From NCBI GenBank assembly GCA_029882015.1, contig JAOULM010000002.1, forward strand, positions 1 through 30,215: a DNA stretch of 30,215 nucleotides. The letters run 5' to 3'. The notes beneath the pieces are model-generated. The model searched no databases. It had not been told where the DNA came from and was given only the letters and a program-made list of their open reading frames with translations. Both the position numbers and the translations under genes were made by a program. Numbering within the stretch: the first letter of the stretch is position 1; each line of letters opens with the position of its first letter. This document shows positions 29,906 to 30,215 of this stretch, in pieces. This stretch comes from Candidatus Nomurabacteria bacterium. Lineage in GTDB: Bacteria; Patescibacteriota; Minisyncoccia; Phycocordibacterales; UBA1006.

Positions 29906-30215
29906 TTATTGTTGGTTTTCCACCATATTTCGTGCTAATTCTAGCCACTTATCCAAAGAAATATCTTCGGCGCGTGTTTTTGGTTCTATTCCCACAGAAT
30001 TCAAAAGTTTTTCTGGTTCAGAAACAATTAATTTTAAATTACCACCAATTTGTTTGCGCTTATGAGCAAATCCCGCGTGAATTAAATCAAAAAAAGCTTT
30101 TTCGTGTTTTTCTGAATCAAAATTTTGGCGAGAAATATCAGAAATTGCCAAAATGGCAGAATCTACATTCGGCGCAGGGGCAAATGCACCAGGCGGAACG
30201 GTTCCAATATATTTT
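29906..30215 (-). CDS. rsmA: 16S rRNA dimethyladenosine transferase, C-terminal part
   Basis: Only the last ~102 codons are in the window; the 5' part lies beyond the right edge. VPPGAFAPAPNVDSAIL (about 30 codons from the visible beginning less the first few) is the RsmA/KsgA hallmark after the methyltransferase core. It is followed by the C-terminal helical domain with AFFDLIHAGFAHKRKQIGGN and a typical end (DISLDKWLELARNM). RsmA dimethylates two adenines near the 16S 3' end during small-subunit assembly. It lies upstream of and codirectional with the secretion block, which has its own promoter. Confidence 0.93.
   Translation of the reverse strand, partial: KYIGTVPPGAFAPAPNVDSAILAISDISRQNFDSEKHEKAFFDLIHAGFAHKRKQIGGNLKLIVSEPEKLLNSVGIEPKTRAEDISLDKWLELARNMVENQQ

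Noticed and set aside
132..30215. UGA read as Gly or Trp
   Set aside because: All main genes are complete under the standard code and TGG is used freely for Trp; only absence of TGA stops is supported.

Overview
The window looks like a chromosomal segment of a Patescibacteria (CPR) bacterium, most likely of the Parcubacteria type. This rests on the very compact layout, the mixture of standard core genes with many small unrecognised secreted or membrane proteins, and a long block of PrgI / split-VirB4 / VirB6-like genes of the kind common in that group. It also rests on start sites that mostly lack Shine-Dalgarno sequences and sit directly behind -10 boxes. Assignment to a named lineage is inference; no rRNA is present. 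All 32 stop codons I could check are TAA (22) or TAG (10), none TGA.

Left part (1-3.5 kb): an accessory array of small minus-strand genes (a membrane protein off the edge, a DUF2784-like protein, a secreted protein, an acylphosphatase-like protein, an unknown, and a VF530-family/unknown pair). They are separated by six copies of a hairpin built on GGCTCAC/GTGAGCC. Middle part (3.6-15 kb): housekeeping genes on the plus strand: inorganic pyrophosphatase, a secreted/membrane pair of unknowns, a trigger factor that lacks its PPIase domain, ClpP, RNase Y, HU, tRNA-Gly(TCC), and the rnpA-yidD-yidC-jag cluster. These are interrupted by minus-strand accessory genes: a lipoprotein and a small secreted protein with near-identical promoters (6.6-7.8 kb), and a putative PD-(D/E)XK nuclease (11.6-12.6 kb). 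The nuclease lies beside a duplicated tRNA 3' end. Three kinds of dispersed palindromic intergenic repeats lie in the gaps.

Right part (15-30.2 kb): a minus-strand block of eleven genes for a type IV secretion-like envelope machine, downstream of a partial rsmA (ksgA). In transcription order it encodes a small secreted protein, a thrombospondin-type-3 calcium-binding protein, a large exported protein, a VirB6/TrbL-like polytopic protein and a soluble unknown. Then come PrgI, a stand-alone VirB4 N-terminal domain, the VirB4 ATPase, an exported Ig-like protein, a fusion of fibronectin-like region, VirB2-like double membrane segment and lytic transglycosylase, and a membrane-anchored peptidoglycan-binding/beta-propeller protein. 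No VirB11, coupling protein or relaxase is in the window, so attachment, pilus assembly or DNA uptake is as plausible as conjugation.

A repeated promoter rule is visible: a TATACT/TATAAT-type hexamer ending exactly 6 nt before the ATG in nine genes, which predicts leaderless mRNAs. Several other genes (tig, clpP, the two acquired-looking secreted genes) instead have TTGACA-type -35 boxes and leaders of roughly 35-60 nt.
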